A stretch of 64,000 bases of DNA. Source: FEN-1219 sp963744305. Lineage in GTDB: Bacteria > Pseudomonadota > Gammaproteobacteria > Steroidobacterales > Rariloculaceae. Both the position numbers and the translations under genes were made by a program. How positions within the stretch are numbered: the first letter of the stretch is position 1; each line of letters begins with the position of its first letter. Under the pieces are notes generated by a model that was not told where the DNA came from, did no database searches, and saw nothing but the letters and a program-made list of their open reading frames with translations. The stretch lies in contig CAVUTF010000024.1 of the NCBI GenBank assembly GCA_963744305.1, positions 1 to 64,000 of the forward strand, written 5' to 3'. Positions 56,819 to 64,000 of the stretch are shown here, piece after piece.

Positions 56819-56847
56819 TTGACATGCCTTGGCCTTTTCTAGATCAT
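56819..56847 (+). promoter_or_regulatory. Candidate promoter of the ilvC leader
   Basis: A perfect -35 box TTGACA (56819-56824), a 17-base spacer and GATCAT (56842-56847, four of six bases of the consensus -10). Transcription would start near 56854, about 100 bases before the terminator and 180 before ilvC. Between etfA and ilvC no other plus-strand gene exists, so a leader promoter is required here. Confidence 0.55.
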
Positions 56848-56874
56848 GCGAACTGCACGATTCATCTGACTGAG

Positions 56875-56940
56875 ATGAGAAAATTTCGCCCCACCCTTAC
56901 GGAAGTACATGACCGCGACAGGTGCGGGCGTTTGGCTTGA
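56875..56940 (+). CDS. Possible leader peptide in the ilvC attenuator
   Basis: A 21-codon frame, MRKFRPTLTEVHDRDRCGRLA, about 20 bases after the predicted transcription start. Its last codons cover GGTGCGGG, the candidate antiterminator strand. It lacks the run of Leu/Ile/Val codons expected for classical branched-chain control (only two Leu and one Val), and the upstream Shine-Dalgarno is weak (ACTGAG). It may therefore be chance. Confidence 0.25.
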   Translation: MRKFRPTLTEVHDRDRCGRLA

Positions 56941-56970
56941 CGACGGAGCCTCTTTAGAAAACCCCGCACC
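56921..56970 (+). promoter_or_regulatory. Candidate antiterminator pairing before ilvC
   Basis: GGTGCGGG (56921-56928) is perfectly complementary to CCCGCACC (56963-56970). The second strand is the 5' arm and loop start of the terminator at 56958-56994, so the two structures exclude each other: the textbook layout of an attenuator. Confidence 0.45.
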
Positions 56971-56994
56971 CGAAAGGCTGCGGGGTTTTTTTTT
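56958..56994 (+). terminator. Rho-independent terminator upstream of ilvC (attenuator)
   Basis: AAAACCCCGCA (56958-56968) pairs with TGCGGGGTTTT (56979-56989), an 11-base stem with a 10-base loop, followed by T's to 56994 (nine in total). It is the clearest terminator in the window. It ends 38 bases before ilvC with no plus-strand gene between it and etfA, so it can only stop a leader transcript. Confidence 0.85.
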
Positions 56995-57032
56995 GAGCCA
57001 GTCGAATTACGCGATGACTGAGAGGTAGCGCG

Positions 57033-58019
57033 ATGCAATTATTCACGGAAGCGGATGTCCAGGTCGGCGCGCTCGCCGGCGAACGCCTCGCGGTTCTCGG
57101 CTACGGCAGTCAAGGCCGCGCGCATGCCCTGAACCTGCGGGACTCCGGTTTCGAAGTGGTCGTCGGCCTGCGCCCCGGTGGCAAGACCACTGCCGCCGCC
57201 TCGCGCGACGGTTTCACGGTACGTGCTCCGGCAGATGCCGTGAAAGGGGCCGGTCTCGCGGCGTTCCTCACGCCGGACCTCGCGCAGGGGCAGCTCTACA
57301 AAGACATCGAGCCGCAGCTTGCGGAAGGCGCGACGCTGCTCTTCGCGCACGGCTTCAACATTCACTACAAGCAAATCGTGCCGCGCAAGGACTTGGACGT
57401 CGTGCTGATCGCACCGAAAGGCCCGGGAGACTTGGTGCGTCGGCAGTACGAGGCCGGGCGAGGCGTGCCCTGCCTCATCGCGGTGGCGCAGGATGCGACG
57501 AGCCACGCGCGCGCGCGCGCGCTCGCCTACGCGCACGGAATCGGAGGCACGCGCGGCGGAGTGCTCGCGACGACGTTCGCGGAAGAAACGGAAACGGACC
57601 TGTTCGGCGAGCAGGCCGTGCTCTGCGGCGGTGCGACGGAGCTCGTCGTGCGCGGCTTCGAGACGCTGGTCGAAGCCGGATATCAGCCCGAGGTCGCATA
57701 CTTCGAATGCATGCACGAGCTCAAGCTGATCGTCGACCTTCTGCACGAAGGCGGCTTGAAGAAGATGCATCAATTCGTCAGCGAGACCGCGAAATACGGC
57801 GATCTCACACGCGGGCCGCGAATCATCGACGAGCACGTCAGGGACAGCATGCGCCGCGTGCTGCGCGAGGTCCAAGACGGTACGTTCGCGAAGCAGTGGG
57901 TTGCGGAGAACAAGGCCGGCCAGCCGAACTACAAGCGCCTGCTGCAGGAAGATCTCGATCAGCCCATCGAAACGGTAGGACGCGAGCTTCGAGGCAGGAT
58001 GAGCTGGTTGCAGGAGTAG
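57033..58019 (+). CDS. ilvC: Ketol-acid reductoisomerase (class I)
   Basis: Second common step of valine and isoleucine synthesis, using Mg2+ and NADPH. 328 residues, class I length. The cofactor motif LAVLGYGSQGRAHALNLRDSG is near residue 20, FAHGFNIHYKQIVPRKDLDVVLIAPKGPGDLVRRQYEAGRG follows (positions about 57340-57465), and the knotted domain has FAEETETDLFGEQAVLCGG and YFECMHELKLIVDLLHEGG with the metal Asp/Glu residues. First gene of ilvC-ilvE-leuC-leuD-leuB; ilvB/ilvH and ilvD are not here. Confidence 0.97.
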   Translation: MQLFTEADVQVGALAGERLAVLGYGSQGRAHALNLRDSGFEVVVGLRPGGKTTAAASRDGFTVRAPADAVKGAGLAAFLTPDLAQGQLYKDIEPQLAEGATLLFAHGFNIHYKQIVPRKDLDVVLIAPKGPGDLVRRQYEAGRGVPCLIAVAQDATSHARARALAYAHGIGGTRGGVLATTFAEETETDLFGEQAVLCGGATELVVRGFETLVEAGYQPEVAYFECMHELKLIVDLLHEGGLKKMHQFVSETAKYGDLTRGPRIIDEHVRDSMRRVLREVQDGTFAKQWVAENKAGQPNYKRLLQEDLDQPIETVGRELRGRMSWLQE

Positions 58020-58092
58020 CCGGCTTTCGCGCCGGCGTGGGCGCCCGGCATCGGGCGGTGAAAGGCTCAACGAGCAGTAAAGGGATGTCGCG

Positions 58093-59055
58093 GTGAAAAC
58101 GAGCAAATACATTTGGCACGACGGCCGACTGGTGCCGTGGGAACAGGCAACCGTGCACGTGTTGAGCCATGCACTGCACTACGGCTCGTCCGTGTTCGAG
58201 GGCATTCGTGTCTACAAGACGCCGCAAGGCACCGCGGGCTTCCGGCTGACGGATCACGTTCGGCGCCTCTTTCACTCGGCAAAAATCTATCGGATGAAGA
58301 TTCCCTATTCGCGGGAAACGTTGATCGCCGCATGCCACGACGTCGTGCGCGAGAACGGCTTGATGCAAGGCGCCTACATCCGCCCGATCGCCTTCCGCGG
58401 CTATGGGGAGATGGGCGTCGCCGGCAACATCGATCAGCCTGCGGTGTGCTCGGTCGCCGCGTGGGAATGGGGCTCGTATCTCGGCGAGGGGGGGCTCGAG
58501 CAAGGCGTCGACGTCTGCGTGTCGTCATGGCAGCGCGTCGCGCCGAACACCGTGCCGGGACTTGCGAAGGCCGGCGGCAACTATCTGTCGAGCATCCTCG
58601 TGACGCTCGAGGCGCGCCGGCTCGGCTTCACCGAAGGTATCGCGTTGAACACCGCGGGGTTCGTGAGCGAAGGCGCTGGCGAGAACCTGTTCCTCGTCCA
58701 GGACGGCAAGCTCTGCACGCCGCCGGTTGCGGCGTCGATATTGTCCGGCATCACGCGGAACACCGTGATCAAGCTCGCGGAGGCCGCCGGCCTGACCGTG
58801 ACCGAGCAGAACATTCCGCGCGAGCTCTTGTATATCGCGGATGAAGTGTTCTTGACCGGAACCGCCGCCGAGATCACACCGGTGCGCTCGGTCGACAAGA
58901 TCCCGGTCGGTGAAGGCAAACGGGGGCCGATCACGGAACGCCTGCAAAAGCTGTTTTTCGGCTTGTTCGACGGCTCGACGAGCGATCGCTGGGGTTGGCT
59001 CGAGCCCATCGCGGACTCGAAGGGCGGCCGGCTCGACCGCTCCGTAGCCGTCTAG
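58093..59055 (+). CDS. ilvE: Branched-chain amino acid aminotransferase
   Basis: Last step to Leu, Ile and Val. GTG start; 320 residues. YIWHDGRLVPWEQATVHVLSHALHYGSSVFEGIRVY is the fold-IV entry (positions about 58105-58215), the PLP lysine lies in VPGLAKAGGNYLSSILVTLEA (near residue 158), and GFVSEGAGENLFLVQDGKL and SILSGITRNTVIKLA complete the site. 73 bases after ilvC, ten before leuC. Confidence 0.97.
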   Translation: MKTSKYIWHDGRLVPWEQATVHVLSHALHYGSSVFEGIRVYKTPQGTAGFRLTDHVRRLFHSAKIYRMKIPYSRETLIAACHDVVRENGLMQGAYIRPIAFRGYGEMGVAGNIDQPAVCSVAAWEWGSYLGEGGLEQGVDVCVSSWQRVAPNTVPGLAKAGGNYLSSILVTLEARRLGFTEGIALNTAGFVSEGAGENLFLVQDGKLCTPPVAASILSGITRNTVIKLAEAAGLTVTEQNIPRELLYIADEVFLTGTAAEITPVRSVDKIPVGEGKRGPITERLQKLFFGLFDGSTSDRWGWLEPIADSKGGRLDRSVAV

Positions 59056-59065
59056 AGGATCGCTG

Positions 59066-60470
59066 ATGCCCGCGAAATCGCTGTTCGAGAAGGTTTGGGA
59101 TGCGCACGTCGTCGTGCCGGAGACCGCGGACACTCCCGCGGTGCTCTACGTCGACCTGCACCTAATCCACGAGGTCACGAGCCCGCAAGCGTTCGATGAG
59201 CTTCGCGCACGCAGCTTGAGCGTGCGCCGCGCGGATCGCTGCCTCGCGACGCTCGATCACTCGACACCGACCGTGCCGGTTGGTTCGCTGAAGGATCTCG
59301 ACGTCGTCAGCGAGCCCGCGGCCGCGAAACAGGTGCGGCGGATGTACGAGAATTGCGAGGAGTTCGGCATCGAGCTGCGCGGATTCGCGAGCGCGGAGCG
59401 CGGCATCGTGCACGTGATCGGTCCCGAGCTCGGCGCGACGCAACCCGGCGCGACGATCGTCTGCGGCGACTCGCACACGAGCACGCACGGAGCATTCGGC
59501 GCGCTCGCGTTCGGCATCGGCACGACCGAGGTCGGTCACGTGCTCGCGACGCAGTCCTTGCTGCAGCGCAAGCCGAAGACGCTCGCGATCAATCTCGACG
59601 GCACGCTGCCGAAAGGCGTCACCGCCAAGGACATGATCCTGAAAATCATCGGCACGATCGGCGTTGGCGGCGGCAACGGCCACGCGATCGAATACCGCGG
59701 CAGTGCGATCCGCGCGCGGTCGATGGAAGAGCGGATGACGATCTGCAACATGTCGATCGAAGCCGGCGCGCGCGCGGGGATGGTTGCGCCGGACGACACC
59801 ACTTACGAGTACATGGCCGGGCGGCCGCTCGCGCCGCAAGGCGCCGCCTGGGATGCGAGCCGTAGCGCGCTGGCGGCAGCTGCCGAGCGACGCGGGCGCC
59901 CGCTTCGACCGCGAAGTCGACATCGATGTCGCGAAGCTCAAGCCGATGGTGACGTTCGGCACGAATCCGGGCATGGTGATCCCTATCGACGACGCGGTTC
60001 CGCAGCGCGACGATCCCGCGTTCCGCAAAGCGCTCGCGTACATGCAGGTCGACGCCGGCAAGCCGCTGCTCGGCAAGCTGGTCGACGTCGTGTTCATCGG
60101 CTCGTGCACGAACGGCCGTTTGAGCGATTTGCAGCAGGCTGCGGCGCTGCTGAAGGGGCGGCGCATAGACAAGCGTGTGCGCATGCTCGTCGTGCCGGGC
60201 TCGCAAGCGGTCAAACGCCAAGCCGAAGCCGAAGGGCTCGACGAAATCTTCCGGGCGGCGGGCGCCGAATGGCGCGAGCCCGGCTGCTCGATGTGCATCG
60301 CGATGAACGGCGACAAAGTCGCGCCCGGCAAGCTTGCGGTCAGCACGAGCAACCGCAACTTCGAGGGCCGGCAAGGCAGCGGCGCGCGCACGATCCTCGC
60401 GAGCCCGCTGACCGCAGCCGCGACTGCGATCAAAGGCGCGGTGGCCGACCCGACCGAGCTCATGGGTTAG
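59066..60470 (+). CDS. leuC: 3-isopropylmalate dehydratase large subunit (one frameshift)
   Basis: Iron-sulfur isomerase of leucine synthesis, acting with LeuD. About 468 residues after repair. The first frame has LFEKVWDAHVV, RRADRCLATLDHSTPT and TIVCGDSHTSTHGAFGALAFGIG. An extra A near 59858 shifts the frame; without it the protein continues WDAAVARWRQLPSDAGARFDREV through VFIGSCTNGRLSDLQQAA and EPGCSMCIAMNGDK, carrying the three cluster cysteines. Ends PTELMG. A single base error is likely, as all catalytic parts are preserved. Confidence 0.94.
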
Positions 60471-60480
60471 GAGCGCGGCG

Positions 60481-61056
60481 ATGGAACCGATCAAGCAAGT
60501 CCGCTCGCGCACGGTCGTGATCCCGCTGACCGACATCGATACCGATCAAATCATCCCGGCGCGATTTCTCACGACGACGACGAAGCAAGGTCTCGGCAAG
60601 AACCTGTTCGCCGATTGGCGCTACGCGTCCGACGGCAAGGCGCGTTCCGATTTCGTGCTCAACAAGCCCGAGAGCCACGGAGCGCAGATTCTCGTCGCCG
60701 GCCGGAACTTCGGCTGCGGCTCGTCGCGCGAGCACGCGCCTTGGGCGCTCGTGGACTACGGCTTTCGCGCCGTGATCAGCTCGGAAATCGCCGATATTTT
60801 CCGGAACAACGCAGTGAAGAACGGCCTCGTGCCGGTGATCGTCGACGCCGAGAGCCACGCGTGGCTGCTCGCAAACCCCGGGGCGGAGGTCGTCGTGGAT
60901 ATCGCGAGCGCGACCGTCGAGCTGCCGGGCAAACGCAAGCTCGGCTTTGCGATCGACGGGTTCGCGAAGTACTGCCTGCTCAACGGCGTCGACGAGCTCG
61001 GTTTTCTACTCTCGAAGGAACCCGCGATCGCCGCATACGAGCGGAGCGCCGCGTGA
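60481..61056 (+). CDS. leuD: 3-isopropylmalate dehydratase small subunit
   Basis: Swivel subunit partnering LeuC. 191 residues. DIDTDQIIPARFLTTTTKQG, ILVAGRNFGCGSSREHAPWALVDYGFRAVIS and SEIADIFRNNAVKNGLVPVIV (positions about 60526-60845) are diagnostic. Ten bases after leuC; its end overlaps the GTG start of leuB by four bases. Confidence 0.96.
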   Translation: MEPIKQVRSRTVVIPLTDIDTDQIIPARFLTTTTKQGLGKNLFADWRYASDGKARSDFVLNKPESHGAQILVAGRNFGCGSSREHAPWALVDYGFRAVISSEIADIFRNNAVKNGLVPVIVDAESHAWLLANPGAEVVVDIASATVELPGKRKLGFAIDGFAKYCLLNGVDELGFLLSKEPAIAAYERSAA

Positions 61057-62129
61057 CGCGCCGAATCGTCGTTCTCGGCGGCGACGGGATCGGGCCGGAG
61101 GTCACGATGCAGGCGGTCCGCGTTCTCGAAGCCGTCTCCGACGGCTACGACCTCGAGCTCGAGTTCGAGCAACGGCTGCTCGGCGGTATCGCGTACGACG
61201 AGCTCGGCTCCCCCCTCCCGGATGTCACGCTCGAGGCGTGCAAGCGATCGGCAGCCGTGCTGCTCGGCGCCGTCGGCGGCGAAAAATGGGCGAAGGTGCC
61301 GGTCGACAAGCGGCCGGAGGCGGGGTTGCTCGGGCTCCGCAAAGCGCTCGGGCTCTATGCGAACCTGCGGCCTGTCGCCGTGATTCCGGAACTCGCGGCG
61401 GCATCGCCTTTGAGGCCCGAAAAGCTGCGCGGCGTCGACATCGTCGTAATCCGCGAGCTCACGGGCGGGATCTACTTCGGCAAGCGCCAGCGCACGGCGG
61501 ACTCCGCATTTGACACGTGCGAGTACACGGCCGGGGAGATCGCGCGCGTTTGCCGCGTCGCGGGGCGCCTCGCTCAAAAACGCCGGCGCAAGGTCACGTC
61601 GGTCGACAAGGCGAACGTGCTCGACACCTCGAGGCTCTGGCGTGACGTTGCGACGCAGGTGTTCCGCGACGAGTTCCCAGATCTCGTGATCGAGCACCTG
61701 CTCGTCGATGCGGCCGCGATGCATCTGTTGAGCAGGCCTGCGTCGTTCGACGTGCTGGTCACGGAGAACATGTTCGGCGACATTCTCACCGACGAAGCGT
61801 CGATGCTGGCCGGATCGATGGGCTTGCTGCCGTCCGCGTCGCTCGGCGACGGCGGGCCGGGGCTCTACGAGCCGATCCACGGCTCGGCGCCGGACATCGC
61901 GGGAAAGGGCGTCGCGAATCCGTGCGGCGCGATCCTCAGCGCCGCAATGCTGCTGCGTCACTCCTGCGGCGCCGAAGAAGCCGCGGCCGCGATCGAGCAG
62001 GCGGTCGGCGCCGCGCTGCGGCAAGGTGCGCGGACACGCGACCTCGTGGGCTCCGAGTCCGAGCGCTGGCTGCGCACCGAAGAGTTCGGCGGCGCGGTGC
62101 TCGAGCACCTACCGGATCCCTCTATTTGA
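61053..62129 (+). CDS. leuB: 3-isopropylmalate dehydrogenase
   Basis: NAD-dependent oxidative decarboxylase of leucine synthesis. The GTG start at 61053 overlaps leuD; the frame is open far upstream but only as a shadow. 358 residues. VVLGGDGIGPEVTMQAVRVLE, LLGAVGGEKW, LRKALGLYANLRPV, VVIRELTGGIYFGKRQ, VTSVDKANVLDTSRLWRDV and FGDILTDEASMLAGSMGLLPSASLG are all intact. The last residues (after EEFGGAVLEHL) come from the junction with a histidine-kinase remnant, but the core is complete. Confidence 0.95.
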   Translation: MTRRIVVLGGDGIGPEVTMQAVRVLEAVSDGYDLELEFEQRLLGGIAYDELGSPLPDVTLEACKRSAAVLLGAVGGEKWAKVPVDKRPEAGLLGLRKALGLYANLRPVAVIPELAAASPLRPEKLRGVDIVVIRELTGGIYFGKRQRTADSAFDTCEYTAGEIARVCRVAGRLAQKRRRKVTSVDKANVLDTSRLWRDVATQVFRDEFPDLVIEHLLVDAAAMHLLSRPASFDVLVTENMFGDILTDEASMLAGSMGLLPSASLGDGGPGLYEPIHGSAPDIAGKGVANPCGAILSAAMLLRHSCGAEEAAAAIEQAVGAALRQGARTRDLVGSESERWLRTEEFGGAVLEHLPDPSI

Positions 62130-62268
62130 TAAGTTGCTGACGACGAAGGCGCACGGAACGGGCCTGGGTCTAGGCATCTGTCGAATGATCATTGACTGGC
62201 ACAATGGTCGACTTTCAGCATCGTCACAGCTCGACAAATGGACACGATTAGAAATCGAGCTGCCGATC
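62119..62268 (+). pseudogene. Histidine kinase C-terminal fragment
   Basis: The frame next to the leuB end encodes PLFDKLLTTKAHGTGLGLGICRMIIDWHNGRLSASSQL and LEIELPI. This is the end of a HATPase_c domain: the F box (LFDKLLTTK) and G2 box (GTGLGLGI), then the last strand. There is no start, no H box and no N or G1 box, so only about 50 residues of a sensor kinase survive. It directly abuts, or slightly overlaps, the leuB 3' end, as if a rearrangement had joined them. Confidence 0.8.
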
Positions 62269-62316
62269 GGTTCCTCGGTACGCTCGGAGTCTCGCAAGAG
62301 AGCTTACCGGCGTAGA

Positions 62317-64000
62317 TCAGAGCCGGAGCTTGAAATAGATCCCATACGATCGCGGATCCGCGTAGGACACGCGCGAGGAGACGCTGTTCAATACTGCGTC
62401 TTCGTAATAGTCCTCGTCCATGAGATTAGTGCCACATAGGCCGAACTCCCAACGCTTGCCCGCATAGGCGATGCGAGCGTTCAAAACGCCGTAAGCATGC
62501 TGCTTCAACCACTCTGTTTCGGGCGTGGCGGAGAAATCGAAGTAGTAGTCGCCTTTGTAGGCGTAGTTGACGTAGAACGGCATGCGACCGCCGCCGGCCA
62601 GGCGCCGCTCGTAGCGAACACCGGCGTACAGCGCTTGATCCGGTGCACGGAGCAGTGACCGACCGCGCACATCCAGCGCGCCGGCGAGCGGCGCGCTGCC
62701 GTACGGCGGCACGTGAAGCGGCACGAGCACGACGGCGGTATAGTCGGTGTACTCGCTGTCGATGAACGCCACGCCGCCGTACAGCGTGAGGTAGGCGCTC
62801 AGCGCGACATAGAAATCGATCTCGAGGCCTTTGACCTCGGCGTAGGCCGCGTTCTCGGTTGCAAGGAACGCGCCTGCGCCTCCGCGTGTCACCTGGAGGT
62901 CTTTCGATGTCGGAGGCGAAAACCGCCGAGTTGATGCGCAAGCGCGCGTCGAAAAGGTCCGACTTCAGGCCGATTTCGTAGCTGTCCACGATCTCGGGAT
63001 CGAGCACGCGTTGAGCGAAGCGGGATAGTTGTACCCACCACTCTTGAAGCCGCGCGAGTAGCTCAGGTAGGACAGCGCGAAGCGCGCTCGGTACTGGATA
63101 GACGCACGAGGGCTGACCTCTTCCCAGTCTATTGCGTCAGCGTACGGAGTCGGAGCGTTGGTAGAAGGAGTCCGGGACGGCGGCAGCGTTCGTCCTTCCT
63201 CTCACGGCTCCAACGAAGCGACGAGCGACAGCGTACACTGCTTGTTGAATGCATGCTGCACTTGACCAAATACTGCATACGCTTCGGTGTCGATCTGCTG
63301 CAAGCCGTTCGGAGACATAGGTTACTACCGCATAGAAGCGGCTGCGCCGACAACGAGTCTTTGAACACGTGAAAGTTGCTTCCGTCTTCGTGGTAATAGA
63401 AAACGCGCCTGTGAGCCATTTGAACGAGGAGTCGCTAGTGGAAAGAATGTGAAACTGCTGGACTCAGGAGGCGCTCGTTTCCGTTGCGTACAGATCGATC
63501 AGCGGGGTGCTGGAAGCATCAACGTCGAAGGTATGGACGTAGTACGCGTCTGTGTACGTCGTGATAGACACGAAGTCGACGTCGCCGAAGTAGGAGTAGA
63601 AGCGCAGGTCCGCGGCTGCTTAGCGCAGATCGTTGTCGCCATCGATAGCTGAAGCGAAGTGTTCTCGATCTTGGCTCGTCACACCACCGTACAGAGCGAC
63701 GCCGCGATTGGCTTCTGGCACTCCGGCCGAGATGACGTCGCGGCTCGTCCAGTCGGTATAACGCCACCACGACACGCTGAGCTTCGCCGCGGCTCAGTCG
63801 CTGACGTCGCAGAGCAGCTTCGAGCGAAGCGACTGCCTGTCCAGGTCGTGGCTCTCCATGAGACCGGTCGGCACGAGATTGGTTGCGAAACCGTCGCGCT
63901 TCTCGATCCCAGCTGTGATCTGCCCGCGCAACGCGTCCGATAGCGGACTACCTCCCAAGGCGCGGAGCACCGCATGTTCGTGGTCGCCGATTTTGCGCGG
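62317..64000 (-). pseudogene. TonB-dependent receptor, decayed and cut by the window end
   Basis: Minus-strand pieces of one receptor barrel run from the window edge to 62317. From the 5' side: RGQITAGIEKRDGFATNLV and LVPTGLMESHDLDRQSLRSKLL, a stop, then LSVSWWRYTDWTSRDVISAG. These are followed by another in-frame stop, AAADLRFYSYFGDVDFVSI, a further stop, QQIDTEAYAVFGQVQHAFN, LDPEIVDSYEIGLKSDLFDARLRINSAV, a frameshift, and VKGLEIDFYVALSAYLTLYGG. It ends normally with RSYGIYFKLRL. Several in-frame stops plus frame changes make this a real pseudogene. The plug domain would lie beyond 64000. Confidence 0.82.

Noticed and set aside
56846..56869. Seven-codon frame (MRTARFI) as the ilvC leader peptide
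   Set aside because: Its start codon would lie upstream of the predicted transcription start and it is too short and far from the antiterminator strand.
57039..58112. 357-codon minus-strand frame opposite ilvC
   Set aside because: Shadow of ilvC, and it would leave no room for the ilvC leader on the opposite strand; no motif.
59162..60463. 433-codon minus-strand frame opposite leuC
   Set aside because: Shadow of leuC; no recognisable protein features.
60756..62108. 450-codon minus-strand frame opposite leuD/leuB
   Set aside because: The composition mirrors the sense gene (Arg, Glu, His-rich), with no domain and no ribosome-binding site.
1..64000. CRISPR arrays, rRNA genes or intact insertion sequences
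   Set aside because: No regularly spaced repeats, rRNA signatures or transposase genes with terminal inverted repeats were seen.

Overview
The window looks like a chromosomal piece of a GC-rich gammaproteobacterium. The evidence is a complete ccmABCDEFGHI cytochrome c maturation operon, a gspG-N type II secretion block, the order acpP-fabF-pabC-mltG-tmk-holB-pilZ, and TonB-dependent receptors paired with lipoproteins. A Steroidobacter- or Woeseia-like lineage would fit, but I cannot fix the taxon from sequence alone.

Layout. 1-6.3 kb is a gene-poor, decayed zone: a shattered P4-type integrase, a small hypothetical gene, a glycosyltransferase, a PEP-CTERM protein, a YdcF remnant and two small frameshifted membrane-protein genes. 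It ends at an intact tRNA-Leu(TAA), so it reads like an old integrated island. 6.4-12.2 kb holds an atypical response regulator, a beta-helix-like lipoprotein and a TonB-dependent receptor. 12.3-13.5 kb is an ExeA-like ATPase with an FHA domain. 13.8-20.4 kb is ccmA-I. 20.4-24.5 kb holds DNA repair genes (Fpg/Nei-like glycosylase, dinB) and the ABC-F ATPase uup. 24.7-33.4 kb is mixed: envelope proteins, an M48 protease, an AraC regulator, a glycerophosphodiesterase, a TIR-like protein, an EEP-family hydrolase, a FadJ-like enzyme and a cyclic-nucleotide/rhodanese protein.

33.4-39.8 kb (minus strand) joins fatty acid synthesis, folate, peptidoglycan and replication genes. Next come a rhombosortase (minus) and, divergent from it, gspGHIJKLMN (plus). 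46.1-52.0 kb (minus) is an AddAB-like helicase and nuclease pair. 52.0-56.5 kb holds alaA, sseA, etfBA and a peroxiredoxin. 57.0-62.1 kb is ilvC-ilvE-leuC-leuD-leuB, preceded by what looks like a transcription attenuator. The right end is decayed: a histidine-kinase tail abutting leuB and a TonB receptor full of stops.

Two kinds of damage must be kept apart. About twenty single-base frameshifts hit otherwise well-conserved genes, including normally essential fabG, leuC and several gsp genes. Each gene reads through if one base is added or removed, so I interpret most of these as assembly or consensus errors. By contrast the integrase, the YdcF relic and the terminal TonB receptor carry several lesions or in-frame stops and look truly dead. 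No CRISPR array, rRNA or intact insertion sequence was seen. The most notable candidates are the ilvC leader, the TIR-like protein, the rhombosortase/type II secretion pairing, and the receiver domain that lacks its phosphoacceptor.
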